DNA of 36,272 nucleotides, taken from an uncultured Gemmatimonadota bacterium (GTDB lineage Bacteria; Gemmatimonadota; Gemmatimonadetes; Gemmatimonadales; Gemmatimonadaceae). The position numbers and the translations under genes were made by a program. The stretch spans positions 1 to 36,272 of the forward strand of contig CAITQY010000171.1 of assembly GCA_903894655.1 (NCBI GenBank), given 5' to 3'. This document shows positions 19,878 to 28,829 of this stretch, piece after piece; the stretch's first letter is position 1; each line of letters begins with the position of its first letter. Below the pieces are notes generated by a model. The model did no database searches. It was not told the origin of the DNA and worked only from the letters and a program-made list of their open reading frames with translations.

Positions 19878-22819
19878 CAGTCGAGTCCCAACTTCCGGCC
19901 ACCGATCGATCGCTTATACGCGGCGAGCGCGGAGGCGATCTCTTTGCCGTCGAGATTGACGACTACCTGTGTGGTGAGCAGCTCGCGATCAGCACCCGCA
20001 CGCGCGACGGCCGAGTTGACTAGGCCGCGCTGACGGCTGATCAGTGGGTCGTATTCAATGTGCGCGCGCTGGTTTCCGATGCGGCCTGACTCCCGGTCGA
20101 TGGTGCGCTGGATGTTGGCGAGGTCTCTGATGTCGGCGGGCTTGGCATCGAGGAGAGCCTTGGCGAGCTCGCCGCCCTCCTCGGGACCGGCGTCGATGAT
20201 CTGCTCGAGGAACGAGCGCGGGATGCCCATCTTTGCGAGCTTGCGGACATTCGATCCGAACGACTTGATGACGTTGAGCTTCGCTTTCAATCCGGCGATG
20301 ACGTTGCCCGCCGTGGGCTTCGAGGTGCGCGCCGCGGCCTGCGCCTGGTCGAGGTCGGCGAGTGCTGCGGTGCGCTCGGCCGGTGTCGCCGCGCTGTTGA
20401 GGCGAGCCCGCGCGGTGGCCACGTCCGCCTGCGCGGTCTTGTACGCCTTTGTGTCAAACGAGTTCGTCAGCGACGCGAACGACTTGACCGAGTTCTTCGT
20501 GTCGCGGCTCTGGCTCGCCATGTCCTCGCGGAGTTTCATCAAGCCCTGCTCAAGCCGAATCGCGGTCGCCGTGTCGCGCACGAACTTGGCGAGAAGCTGC
20601 GCGGGCGTGAGCGCGGCGGCGGCCGACGAGGTGACGAGGCCGCCATCGGCGTAGCGGTTCAGTGAGTGCAGGAAAGGGACGCCGAGGCGCTGCACGCTGG
20701 AGGCGCGCACCACGTACTCGCCATTGCTGAGCATTGCGGGGATGCTGTCCGACGTTCCCGTTCCGGGGCCTTGGATGTAGCCGCCCGACGCGGGCGTCAG
20801 AGTGCTTGGGTCGAGGAGTCGCACGTTCCCGTGGCCCTCGATGTTGATCACGAGAGTGCGAGGCCGCAGGAATCCGTCGATGTTGTCCTTGAGGTGCGCT
20901 AGGTCGAGGATCGCCTGCGCCTTGTCGATGTTGATGAGGGTAGCGACCTTGTCAGGAATGAGACCGTATCTGTCCGCTAGCTTCTTCGCTGCGCCAGCGG
21001 TCAACCCTGCGGCGTCGGCAGCCTCAAGGAACTTGGCGCGCGCATCCTTGGTCGACTGGGCGATGTCCTTGGTGGATCGGTTCTGCCCTGCCATTGTGGT
21101 GGTGACCGCGCGTGACTTCTCGGCGATGCCCTGAAGGCCAGCCTGAGCGGTGCGGCCGGCTTCGGTGTTGAGGTCGAGCACGGTGCGATTCTCCTTCACC
21201 GCGTCCGTGTGCGAGTTGGTGTCTTTCGTGGCCTCCTTGATCGACGACAGCGCGTCGTCGTAAGACTTCTGTAGTGCCGCGTTCGCCGAGTCGAGGTCGA
21301 TGGCCTTGCCGCCGAGCGCCTCGAGCGAAGCCTTCAGCTCATCGGCCGACTTCTTGAGCGCCTTCACCGAGTCGTAGGTATCGTCGGCACGCTGACCCAC
21401 GAAGCCGACCGCCTCGCCCGCGGCCATCGCGTTCCTGTCAAGGTCACCGAACGGGCTCGCAGTGGCAGCGACCGCTGCCGCGTACTTGGGGAACTTGGCA
21501 GCGGCCTCCTCGGCAGACATGCCGAGGCTCCTGATGAGGTCGTCGGCCGCCTTGCCCGAGCCGGCCGACACCATCGTCGAGAGCTGCTCGTCGAGGTTCG
21601 ACGCCGCGTTCCCGGCGTTCAGGTAACCCGTCACCATTGCGGGAAAGGCGAGGCCGCCAGACGCCGCCAAGAGGCCGATCTGCGTGGACCAACTGCCGGT
21701 CGCCTGTGCGTTCGCGTAAGCCTGTGCGGCCGAGTGCGCGGCCTCCTTGTCTTGCGCCGCGACGGCGGCGGCGAGCCCGTTGACCGCGTCGGCACCGGCG
21801 CCCACCTTGTCGAGCAGGAACTGGTAGGCCGCCGCGACAGCCAGTGTCGCAGTGACGCCGATGCCAATGGCGCCCATTGACTTGCCCAACATCCCAACCT
21901 TGGATGCGGCGCCAGATGACGCCGTGCCCGCGGCAGTCGCGGCGGCGGCCTCGGCGGTCAGCGCTCCGGTGGCCTGCGTGGCGGCCGGGAAGATGAGCTT
22001 GAGGCTGCCGACCATGCTCAGGATTCGAGGACCCGCGACCAGCGCGGCGGCAGATGCAAGGCCTATTGCGACCGCGGCAGTCTTGAGCGGCTCGGGCATC
22101 TTCGAGAAGGCGCCGAGAACAGGCGTGACGATGCCGACGAGAGTCTGAAGCGCGGGCACGAGCTGCGCGCCGATCTCCTCCTGAAGGTCACCGAAAGACG
22201 CTTGCAGAATCTTGAGCTGACCGGCGGTGCTCGCGCCGAACGCCTCGCCCGCGCCGCCAACCTTGCCCTCAAGCGCGGAGTAGATTGAGTCAAAGTCTTT
22301 GGCCTTGTCGCCCGTGGCCTTGAAGTTGATCCCGATGTCCTTGAGCGCCTTGGCGTTGCCGAGCATCGCCTTGCCGACCTTGCCCGCCGCCTCCGTCACG
22401 CCGATGCCATTGGCCACGGCGTAGTCGTTGACGATCGGGATCAGCTTCTGAATCTGCTCGCCGGTCAAGTTGTACATGGCGAGCTTCGCCTCGGCCGCGG
22501 CGAGCTCGTCGTCGTCCGTGCCGGTCTTCGCCTGGATGGCCGAGTTCAGGTCACGCATTGCCGAAATGTTCACCGACGCGATGGCCGGGAACTTTCGGTA
22601 GGCCTCCTGAAGTTTGACCTGCGAAACCTCGGCCTCGGCGTAAGCCTTCACCGAGGCCGCGCCGAACGCGATGATGGCGCCCGCACCGATGAGTTGACCG
22701 GCAGTGTGCAGACTCTTCGTCTGGCGCTCAAGCGCCGACATGCTGCTGCCGACCTTCTTGATCTCGGCCGACGCCTTGTCGTGCGCGAGCAGGTTGATGA
22801 CTAGGTCTTTGGCGGCCAC
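19877..22819 (-). CDS. tape measure protein
   Basis: This 980-residue protein is the longest in the window. It has long helical, Ala/Lys-rich repeats, hydrophobic membrane-like spans around residues 240-330, and the signature GGYIQGPGTGTSDSIPAML plus NGEYVVRASSVQR near residue 680, typical of actinophage tape measures. It fixes tail length and guides DNA entry. It follows the chaperone genes as usual and overlaps the next gene's ATG. Tail length is set by its length; family identity is clear by position and composition. Confidence 0.88.
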   Translation of the reverse strand: MAAKDLVINLLAHDKASAEIKKVGSSMSALERQTKSLHTAGQLIGAGAIIAFGAASVKAYAEAEVSQVKLQEAYRKFPAIASVNISAMRDLNSAIQAKTGTDDDELAAAEAKLAMYNLTGEQIQKLIPIVNDYAVANGIGVTEAAGKVGKAMLGNAKALKDIGINFKATGDKAKDFDSIYSALEGKVGGAGEAFGASTAGQLKILQASFGDLQEEIGAQLVPALQTLVGIVTPVLGAFSKMPEPLKTAAVAIGLASAAALVAGPRILSMVGSLKLIFPAATQATGALTAEAAAATAAGTASSGAASKVGMLGKSMGAIGIGVTATLAVAAAYQFLLDKVGAGADAVNGLAAAVAAQDKEAAHSAAQAYANAQATGSWSTQIGLLAASGGLAFPAMVTGYLNAGNAASNLDEQLSTMVSAGSGKAADDLIRSLGMSAEEAAAKFPKYAAAVAATASPFGDLDRNAMAAGEAVGFVGQRADDTYDSVKALKKSADELKASLEALGGKAIDLDSANAALQKSYDDALSSIKEATKDTNSHTDAVKENRTVLDLNTEAGRTAQAGLQGIAEKSRAVTTTMAGQNRSTKDIAQSTKDARAKFLEAADAAGLTAGAAKKLADRYGLIPDKVATLINIDKAQAILDLAHLKDNIDGFLRPRTLVINIEGHGNVRLLDPSTLTPASGGYIQGPGTGTSDSIPAMLSNGEYVVRASSVQRLGVPFLHSLNRYADGGLVTSSAAAALTPAQLLAKFVRDTATAIRLEQGLMKLREDMASQSRDTKNSVKSFASLTNSFDTKAYKTAQADVATARARLNSAATPAERTAALADLDQAQAAARTSKPTAGNVIAGLKAKLNVIKSFGSNVRKLAKMGIPRSFLEQIIDAGPEEGGELAKALLDAKPADIRDLANIQRTIDRESGRIGNQRAHIEYDPLISRQRGLVNSAVARAGADRELLTTQVVVNLDGKEIASALAAYKRSIGGRKLGLD

Positions 22820-22821
22820 GA

Positions 22822-22971
22822 CTACCTGCCCTTCATCTCAAGCAACTGATCCGCAGCGGCGGCGTACCTTTCAAACTTGCTCACCGACCACGTATCAATG
22901 ACGTGGTCCTCGTCGGCTGATGCGCCGAAGAGATACAGGAACACCGGCCCGTACATGCGGACGCGGCTCAC
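22822..22971 (-). CDS. second tail assembly chaperone part (gpT-like)
   Basis: The piece VSRVRMYGPVFLYLFGASADEDHV...QLLEMKGR is in the -1 frame relative to the gene at 22977-23333. GTG at 22971 lies 5 nt after its TAG, so coupled reinitiation gives a 49-residue product. Alternatively a -1 ribosomal frameshift upstream would fuse it to the first chaperone; the -1 frame is open through 23232. No canonical X-XXY-YYZ slippery heptamer is evident. It works with the first part in tail-tube assembly before the tape measure. Confidence 0.6.
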   Translation of the reverse strand: MSRVRMYGPVFLYLFGASADEDHVIDTWSVSKFERYAAAADQLLEMKGR

Positions 22972-22976
22972 GATGT

Positions 22977-23333
22977 CTAGTCGGTCGGGATCTCCGCCTC
23001 GTCTGGCCCAGTAGGGCGCGTGGCATCGTCGCCGTCCTCGTCCTCGGGCGCGTCGTCCTCGGCGCCCTTCTCCTCGTCGGTGAGTTCCACCGACCAGCGG
23101 AGTTGTGCCAGGTCGAGGTCGATCTCGCTGAACTTGCCGACCTCGAGCGATGCGCGCTTGCCCGCGATCCACCACGCGAACGCGACGGCTGAGGCGCGGT
23201 CCTGCGCGAGCGCCTCGCGCCACTCCACCCACGACATGCTCGTCAATCGCTCGCAGTCCATGGCGTCGCGAATCGGCATCGTGTTTAAATCGAGTGTGCG
23301 GGTTTCGTCTCCCGCGGTCATGACAATGTTCAT
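22977..23333 (-). CDS. tail assembly chaperone (gpG-like)
   Basis: This 118-residue protein starts MNIVMTAGDETRTLDL; AGGGG stands 7 nt upstream. It is acidic at the end (EEKGAEDDAPEDEDGDDA), the usual composition of gpG chaperones. It lies just before the tape measure, with an overlapping second product. It holds the tape measure and tail-tube proteins during assembly. Its TAG is followed at once by the start of the gpT-like frame. Confidence 0.7.
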   Translation of the reverse strand: MNIVMTAGDETRTLDLNTMPIRDAMDCERLTSMSWVEWREALAQDRASAVAFAWWIAGKRASLEVGKFSEIDLDLAQLRWSVELTDEEKGAEDDAPEDEDGDDATRPTGPDEAEIPTD

Positions 23334-23366
23334 GGTGCGCCCCTAACGGTTGGTGTGGTTAGCCGT

Positions 23367-23936
23367 TCACATTCGGTCGAATCGACGCTCAAAGTCGACG
23401 AGCACCTCTTGCATCGCCTTGATGATGGCCGGGTGCTTCTCGCGCGAAGTCTCGTCCCAGAATCGCGGCGGGCTGACGGTCTGCCCGTAGAACTGTTTGT
23501 GTCCGAAGAACGGGTGCCGCCATTTTCCGCGGTTCATCATGCGCGGCAGTCCGTCCATGCCTGGCGGCATCTTCGACGCCTGAGCCCGCACGCGGATGCC
23601 GACATCGTTGCCCTGGTATCGGATGATCTTGCCGATGGAGTTGGACACCGACTGACGCAGACCGGCGCGGCCCAATGCCGCGCCGATCTTCGCGTCGGTG
23701 ATCTTCTTCTTGCCTCGCAGCTCAGCAAACGCTTTGTTCGCCTGCGCCGCGTTTGAGCCCTTGGTGCCCTTTGAGCTGAGCCCCATGACGGCGGCCTTCT
23801 CCGCTGCGATCAATAGGTCGGCCTGTTGGCGTAGCGCCTTCCGCATGTCGCGGTTGAGTTCCTTGTCTCCCATGAGCTTCTTGGCGATGCGCTCAAGGTC
23901 TGGAGACTGAACCGAGACGGAGACGATTCCGGTCAT
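23367..23936 (-). CDS. tail completion or head-tail joining protein
   Basis: This 189-residue protein starts MTGIVSVSVQSPDLERIAKK, with Lys/Arg-rich helices (LMGDKELNRDMRKALRQQADLL), a GSNAAQANKAFAELRGKK stretch and a C-terminal PPRFWDETSREKHPAIIKAM. The phage tail completion family (HK97 gp10-like) looks like this. It lies between the major tail gene and the chaperones. Function is inferred from position and general likeness. Confidence 0.55.
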   Translation of the reverse strand: MTGIVSVSVQSPDLERIAKKLMGDKELNRDMRKALRQQADLLIAAEKAAVMGLSSKGTKGSNAAQANKAFAELRGKKKITDAKIGAALGRAGLRQSVSNSIGKIIRYQGNDVGIRVRAQASKMPPGMDGLPRMMNRGKWRHPFFGHKQFYGQTVSPPRFWDETSREKHPAIIKAMQEVLVDFERRFDRM

Positions 23937-23938
23937 GG

Positions 23939-24952
23939 TTAGAGCGCGACCTCGGCCGAGATGACGGCGATGGTGGCGAAGGCGTTGGTGCCGTCGTAGC
24001 GCGCCTCGAAGCCGAAGCTGTGCTGCAACTTGTCGCGGCCTGCGATGTTGAATCCCTCGGGCGACGTGAACACGACGCTCGGCAGGGTGATGCGGAAGGT
24101 CTCGTAGAAGGTGCTGGCGATCAGCGGGCCGACCCACTCAAGGACCATTGACGTGCTGGAGTTGTCGCGGGCGCGGTTGTGGAGGTCCGCTGCGGTGACG
24201 AAGTCAGCGTCGAGCGTTCCGCTGATGGTGGTCGCGCCGTTGAGAACGGGCTCGGCCTTCGTCCCTGCGACAGTCGCGCCCGCGTAGTAGCCGGCCGCGT
24301 CGTGCGGACGGGCGATGGTGCAGGCCGCGGACTTCACGCCAGCGATGGCAGCCTCGGAGCCGTAGGTTCCGAGCTTGACCGACATCTGCGCGCCGTGGAA
24401 CACGTTGGCGGGCGTTGACCCCGAATAGGACGGCGTCGCGAGCGCGGTGCTGTTCTCGTAGCCAAACGCGTCGAGGTCGAACGTCGCGCCGAGGAGGCCG
24501 TCGACCGCGCACGAGAACGCGGCCTGCGTCACCTTGCAGCCTCGCAGTGTCGCGGGCGTCACCGTTCCCGCGCGGTTGGGAAGGCCGAGCTGCACGGTGA
24601 TGCTCTTGCCGAGGGTGTCGGCGATGGTGTGCGTCTGGAGGTAGGCCGAGGTAGCGCCCTGGACCACGGGGGTCACCGTGGTGCCCATGAGCGTCTGGAG
24701 AAGGAGCCCCATGCTCTTCGACTGCACGTCGAGCACGAGCTGGCCCGAGCCGCCAGTGACAGTCTCGACGTACTGCGAGCCGTACTGGCCATGGATTCCG
24801 TTTTGGATTCCCTCGCCCTGGACGCGCGTGGCCGTCTTGTTGGCGGTCGCGCTCTTCACTCTTGCGAACTTGGTCACCGCGACGGCGGTGCCGTAGGTGC
24901 TCTCGTTGACGCTGAATCCAACAGATGAGCCGAGGCCCGAACCGATAGCCAT
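23939..24952 (-). CDS. major tail tube protein
   Basis: This 337-residue protein starts MAIGSGLGSSVGFSVNESTYG; GAAGGAG stands just upstream. It is glycine/threonine-rich with many beta-prone stretches (VTGGSGQLVLDVQSKSMG, GATFDLDAFGYE, SMVLEWVGPLIASTFYETFRITLP), the profile of phage major tail proteins. It lies before the chaperones and tape measure, at the usual place in siphovirus genomes. It forms the tail tube. Confidence 0.75.
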   Translation of the reverse strand: MAIGSGLGSSVGFSVNESTYGTAVAVTKFARVKSATANKTATRVQGEGIQNGIHGQYGSQYVETVTGGSGQLVLDVQSKSMGLLLQTLMGTTVTPVVQGATSAYLQTHTIADTLGKSITVQLGLPNRAGTVTPATLRGCKVTQAAFSCAVDGLLGATFDLDAFGYENSTALATPSYSGSTPANVFHGAQMSVKLGTYGSEAAIAGVKSAACTIARPHDAAGYYAGATVAGTKAEPVLNGATTISGTLDADFVTAADLHNRARDNSSTSMVLEWVGPLIASTFYETFRITLPSVVFTSPEGFNIAGRDKLQHSFGFEARYDGTNAFATIAVISAEVAL

Positions 24953-24954
24953 TT

Positions 24955-25182
24955 CTACTCCTTCGCTTCGGCCGGAGCCGTCTGGGTGGGTGTGGTCTTC
25001 TTGGCGGTCGTGGCGGCGACGGCCTCGAACAGTGCGGGCTCGCCCGTCTCGCCGGTCTGGAAGTAGACGGTCGCCGCGTACTCGTCGCTGACGGTCAGGA
25101 TCGAGTCGGCCTCGACCTTCACCAGGCCGTCGGGAGTGGCGACCCACAGGTCGTCGTCGGTCACGTTGCGGAACTGAGCCAT
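24955..25182 (-). CDS. small head-tail module protein
   Basis: This 75-residue protein starts MAQFRNVTDDDLWVATPDGL and ends in an Ala/Thr/Lys-rich tail. It is adjacent to the major tail gene by 2 nt. Small proteins of this kind (VxxD-DLWVATPDGLVKVEADS) often accompany tail proteins in actinophages. No specific role can be assigned. Confidence 0.55.
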   Translation of the reverse strand: MAQFRNVTDDDLWVATPDGLVKVEADSILTVSDEYAATVYFQTGETGEPALFEAVAATTAKKTTPTQTAPAEAKE

Positions 25183-25251
25183 CGCGGCATCTCCTCGGGC
25201 ATGGGTAGAAGCCGGTGCGCCGAGATGGCGTCCGGTGTTGGTGGTGGTGGT

Positions 25252-25716
25252 TTAGATGAGCGAGTTCACGCTGATCGTGAACGGCAGGCGCACCGAGGTG
25301 CCGTCGGCGAACTGCTCGACGAATACCTCGACATCCGACAGCTCGACGCGCATCACGCCCGAGACGCCCAGCGTGTAGTTGGCGCGCACCGCGTCGGAGA
25401 TATAGCCGAGAATGTTAAAGGCGCGGGTACGCGTGGCCGACACGTCAACATCGCCAGTCTGCGAGATGACACAGCAGGAGATTTCGACACGCTCTTCGCG
25501 CGTTGAGTTGACGCCGGCCATGTCGTTGTACTCCTGGGTGATCGTGCCCGAGCGCGTGTCATCCGGTGAGCCCGTCGAGCCGATCATCACCAGGTCGTTC
25601 ATCCGGTCTTCGGTGATCGGCAGGCCGTCACTGATGACGACAGCACTGAGTGTCGCGGTGGCCTTGAGCAGAGTCACTAGTGCGTCGACGACGCCGGGAA
25701 ATTGTGAGACGGCCAT
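25252..25716 (-). CDS. tail terminator or joining protein
   Basis: This 154-residue protein starts MAVSQFPGVVDALVTLLKA and has alternating beta strands and short helices (RTRAFNILGYISDAVRANYTLG). The order (adaptor, this gene, major tail) and the length agree with a tail-terminator or head-tail stopper. Its ATG shares TGATG with the upstream adaptor gene. The assignment is based on position. Confidence 0.55.
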   Translation of the reverse strand: MAVSQFPGVVDALVTLLKATATLSAVVISDGLPITEDRMNDLVMIGSTGSPDDTRSGTITQEYNDMAGVNSTREERVEISCCVISQTGDVDVSATRTRAFNILGYISDAVRANYTLGVSGVMRVELSDVEVFVEQFADGTSVRLPFTISVNSLI

Positions 25717-26528
25717 CAGCCGAAACCTGGGACGTTGATGAGGTCGGCAAGTTCCTGCATCCGGTAGGTGATGACGTTGTTGCCGCCCGGGATGAACTCG
25801 TCACCGTTGCCCATCGCCATCGGCGACGCGCCGCGCTTCGTGCGCCACAGGTGCCGCACAGTCTCCTTGACGAGAAGCTGCTCAGTGGGTGACGGCTCGG
25901 TCTTGCCCGCGACGTAGGTGACGGTGATGTTGTTGACGCCGCTGCGCCAGAATCGCCGCATGGTGGAATCTCCGCGGTACACGATTCCCGCGCGGTAGTT
26001 CACGAAGTAGTCGACATCCTCAACTAGTGCGACATCGTTCTCGGTCAGGCTGGTGATCGCGGTCACCGGCTGCTTGATGAGCATCACCGAGCCCTCGACG
26101 GCCGTGTAGTTCTCAGTGAACGACTTGCGCCGCAGCTTCTGGTTCACCATCGACTCGCAGATGTCCGTGGCCTCAAGGATGAACTGCCGGATTTCTTCGT
26201 CGCTCGTAGTGCTGGTGATGTTCAGGTATTTCTTCACGTCGGCCAGGCTGACGATGAACGTTTCGGCCGGGTCGTTGACTTCGAAGCTGTCCGTGTAGGC
26301 GCTCGCGTTGGTTCCCGTCGCGACCCATCGGACGATGTAGCGGCCAACGGTGCTCGGCACGTAGGTGTTCTGATAGACGCCGGTGCTGGTGGCAGTGATG
26401 GCCGCGCTGGTCGTCGAGCCGCTTGGGTCTGTCACGTAGAGCGTGACGAGCGTGGCGTTGGCTAGCGTGCCTGACGAGTCTTTGATGTTGATACTGAGCG
26501 GCACCGGGTCGCCGAGGTCGTAAGCCAT
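25716..26528 (-). CDS. head-tail adaptor fused to an Ig-like domain
   Basis: The product has 270 residues. Residues 1-85 (PVPLSINIKDSSGTLANATLVTLYV...GRYIVRWVATG) look like an immunoglobulin-like or bacterial Ig-type beta sandwich. Residues about 90-270 (SLADVKKYLNITSTTSDEEIRQFILEATDICESMV ... VTYVAGK) match the HK97 gp6-like adaptor fold. The adaptor bridges portal and tail; the Ig domain may project outside. The fusion is unusual. Confidence 0.6.
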   Translation of the reverse strand: MAYDLGDPVPLSINIKDSSGTLANATLVTLYVTDPSGSTTSAAITATSTGVYQNTYVPSTVGRYIVRWVATGTNASAYTDSFEVNDPAETFIVSLADVKKYLNITSTTSDEEIRQFILEATDICESMVNQKLRRKSFTENYTAVEGSVMLIKQPVTAITSLTENDVALVEDVDYFVNYRAGIVYRGDSTMRRFWRSGVNNITVTYVAGKTEPSPTEQLLVKETVRHLWRTKRGASPMAMGNGDEFIPGGNNVITYRMQELADLINVPGFG

Positions 26529-26531
26529 CTG

Positions 26532-26714
26532 TCAGCCTCCCGGCGTGATCGTCGCAGTTTGATACGTGCTGGCCGTCATCGTCGGCCCGCTCATCGTGGC
26601 CGGGCTTGCGGTCGCGCTGATGCCGGTCGTGGTAGCAATCGGCGTATTCGTGCCTGGTGTGTAGTCGTACATCTCCACGTCGTAGGTCACGGCGTCGTTG
26701 TAGGTGCGCGGCAT
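26532..26714 (-). CDS. small threonine-rich structural-region protein
   Basis: This 60-residue protein starts MPRTYNDAVTYDVEMYDYTPG, rich in Thr, Ala, Pro. The start shares TGATG with the upstream gene. It could be a small virion decoration or linker protein. No family recognised. Confidence 0.5.
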   Translation of the reverse strand: MPRTYNDAVTYDVEMYDYTPGTNTPIATTTGISATASPATMSGPTMTASTYQTATITPGG

Positions 26715-26911
26715 CAGTCGGCCGTCACGGTGCCGTCAGCGTTGACCACGCCATCTCCGAACGCCTCGTCGTCCCAGATGAACCACGCCTCGCTGATCGT
26801 GTCGCCGGGTCCGAGCGGCTCGGCGTCGACGGTGAGAATGACAGGCTCGCCGAGCTGCACGGCGTTGACGGTGAGCCCGGCGCTGTTGGTCTTGCTGCGT
26901 AGTCGGCCCAT
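26714..26911 (-). CDS. small hypothetical protein of the head module
   Basis: This 65-residue protein starts MGRLRSKTNSAGLTVNAVQLGE, with beta-rich PVILTVDAEPLGPGDTISEAWF. ATG 26911 follows the 26914 stop by two bases. It may be a small decoration or connector part. Function unknown. Confidence 0.5.
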   Translation of the reverse strand: MGRLRSKTNSAGLTVNAVQLGEPVILTVDAEPLGPGDTISEAWFIWDDEAFGDGVVNADGTVTAD

Positions 26912-26913
26912 TG

Positions 26914-28425
26914 TCAGACTCCCCACGGTGCGGCGTTGGCTATGACGGTGATTTCGCGGGCGGTGAGCGCGCGGCGGAAGACGGCGGCGGCGGTGAACTC
27001 CATGTCGGCGTAAGACGTCCCGACTCCCGAACTGCGACCAATCCGAACCGTCTGCGTGTTAGCCGCTGAGCCGACGGCGGCCGTTGATGTGCTTGTGTGA
27101 ATCGTTGCATTGATGATGGGGCGTAAAGTGCGCGCTACGCGATCCACAATCATTCCATTAGTAGTTAGCGTTCCAGCAATCCACGCGGCGGTCGTGGTGC
27201 CAGTGTTGATAATGTTAGGACCGTCGCTCAAAACAACGTTGTTGAATTGTCCAGTACTGAAGTTAGCAACGCTCCAGCCGTTTGGCGCGGTGAGGCTAGC
27301 GTCAAGTTTGACGATGATGCGGGCTGCCGAAACTTGCGTCGCCCAGCGTCGAGCCACCGCCAAAGCCGTAAACGAATCGCCCTGCCCAAAGTTGAGCAGC
27401 CCATGCTGCGCCGCGTCCTGACACTCCAGGTAGTCATCAGTCCCGAGCAGCATGCACGGCCGCCCGCCCTTAGTCTTCGACGGCATCGCCACCGACTTGC
27501 GGCCCGAGGTCGAACGGTTGATCGTCACCGTCTGCGAGGTCGTGGCGGTGAACGAGGTCGCCGCGCCGGAGGTGATTGCGTCACAGTCAACGTCGAGGGT
27601 CGTGCTGCCGTTGATCCGCTCGATCAACCGGAACACGCGCCCCTGAAAGGCTGACCCGCCCGTCGTGTAGGCGATGTCGCCGATGCGCGCGTTGACGCTC
27701 GGGACGGTGAGGCCGGTCACGCCCGTGAAGGTCTGCGTGTAGAAGGTCGTCCATGTTGATGGCTCGGCCACTGCGTCGTCCGCGTACTCCATCGTGACCA
27801 CCGTGTTTGCGGCTGAGGCGTCAACGGTCCAGCGATACCAGTACTTACCAACCGGAAAGCCCGATGCTGATGAAGCGGTCGTTTGCCGCTGGGTGCCGCC
27901 GCCATCCACGAAAAATACAACCGACCGAATATTTGCACCGGAGTAGCGGAAATAGATTTCCATCAATGCCGCCGCGGACGAGGAGCGCGAGTAGATGACC
28001 GGCAGCGCCACCGCCGTGGTGTCAAGCAGCGCCGAAACCTGCCACGTCGTGGCCGTGCCCGCCCGGTTGTCCGTCGTCCCAAGGTTGTTCCCGCCACTAC
28101 CGGGCAAATACACATAGCCCAGACCTTCAGGCCCGAGCCACTTCGGGTCGTTGCTGTTAGCCACACCCGACGAGCCGAGGCGCAAGTCCAACGCCGACCC
28201 GGCCGTGCCGATGTTGCGGAGGAACCTGTCACCGTCACGGAAGCCGGAGCGGTCCACATCCCACCATGCTTCAGCGGTGGCGAGGATCTCTTCAGCCTCC
28301 GAGGTCGCCCGACGCCCACGCGGCCACGAGCGCGGGACATCGGCGGGCATGAGGTTCGCGGGTCGCGCCCAGCCTGTCGGCGTCGGCGAGCGATCCACCG
28401 ACGGCCAGCGCGTTGTGGTGTTCAT
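26914..28425 (-). CDS. large beta-sandwich protein (ConA/LamG-like) in the head module
   Basis: This 503-residue protein starts MNTTTRWPSVDRSPTPTGWA, with a WWDVDRSG element near residue 50. It shows repeated beta-rich stretches with tryptophans and FYTQTFTGVTGLTV, YLECQDAAQHGLLNF, FTALAVARRW and a LamG-like ending (EFTAAAVFRRALTAREITVIA). Such domains bind sugars. It is unusual to find it with head genes near a collagen-like protein and a glycosyltransferase; head fibre or capsid decoration is inferred. Overlap with the next gene upstream is absent (2-nt gap). Confidence 0.55.
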   Translation of the reverse strand: MNTTTRWPSVDRSPTPTGWARPANLMPADVPRSWPRGRRATSEAEEILATAEAWWDVDRSGFRDGDRFLRNIGTAGSALDLRLGSSGVANSNDPKWLGPEGLGYVYLPGSGGNNLGTTDNRAGTATTWQVSALLDTTAVALPVIYSRSSSAAALMEIYFRYSGANIRSVVFFVDGGGTQRQTTASSASGFPVGKYWYRWTVDASAANTVVTMEYADDAVAEPSTWTTFYTQTFTGVTGLTVPSVNARIGDIAYTTGGSAFQGRVFRLIERINGSTTLDVDCDAITSGAATSFTATTSQTVTINRSTSGRKSVAMPSKTKGGRPCMLLGTDDYLECQDAAQHGLLNFGQGDSFTALAVARRWATQVSAARIIVKLDASLTAPNGWSVANFSTGQFNNVVLSDGPNIINTGTTTAAWIAGTLTTNGMIVDRVARTLRPIINATIHTSTSTAAVGSAANTQTVRIGRSSGVGTSYADMEFTAAAVFRRALTAREITVIANAAPWGV

Positions 28426-28427
28426 GC

Positions 28428-28820
28428 TCAGGTCAGGTCGCCCGCGAGCGCGTAGACGCGCGTAGCCTGCGTGATGGTCGTGGTGCAGCCGATGGAGTAC
28501 GCGACGCCGGGAAGGATGAGGTTCTGGTAGGTCGCCGTGTTTCGGTTGGCCTTGACCGTGTTTGACGAGGTCGCGGCCGTGATGGCGACCTGATCGAAGA
28601 GTGTCCACGTCGAGCCGCTGTCGGTCGAGATGAACAGGTTGACGAGGGCGGCGGCCGAGGTCGCCGAGCACTGAGCCGCGATCTCCAGCACACGCGTGCC
28701 CGCAGCCACTCCGGTGATAAGTGACGTGATCGTGCCGGTTCCGTCAATGGCCGTGTTGGCCGTCGACACTGAGGCGACGGTCAGGCGCGGTGTCGAGACA
28801 AATGCGGGCGTGGTGGCCAT
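28428..28820 (-). CDS. virion-associated beta-rich protein
   Basis: This 130-residue protein starts MATTPAFVSTPRLTVASVSTAN and is Thr/Ala/Ser-rich with beta strands. It contains NLFISTDSGSTWTLFDQVAI (Asp-box-like S-x-D-x-G-x-x-W), seen in beta-propeller proteins. A decoration or fibre component near collagen-like and LamG proteins is inferred. No specific family. Confidence 0.5.
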   Translation of the reverse strand: MATTPAFVSTPRLTVASVSTANTAIDGTGTITSLITGVAAGTRVLEIAAQCSATSAAALVNLFISTDSGSTWTLFDQVAITAATSSNTVKANRNTATYQNLILPGVAYSIGCTTTITQATRVYALAGDLT

Positions 28821-28829
28821 GATGCTCCT

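Noticed and set aside
22822..23232. A 136-codon frame overlapping the tail chaperone as a separate gene
   Set aside because: Only the last 49 residues look real; the rest is the -1 shadow of the first chaperone and would be used only by a frameshift.
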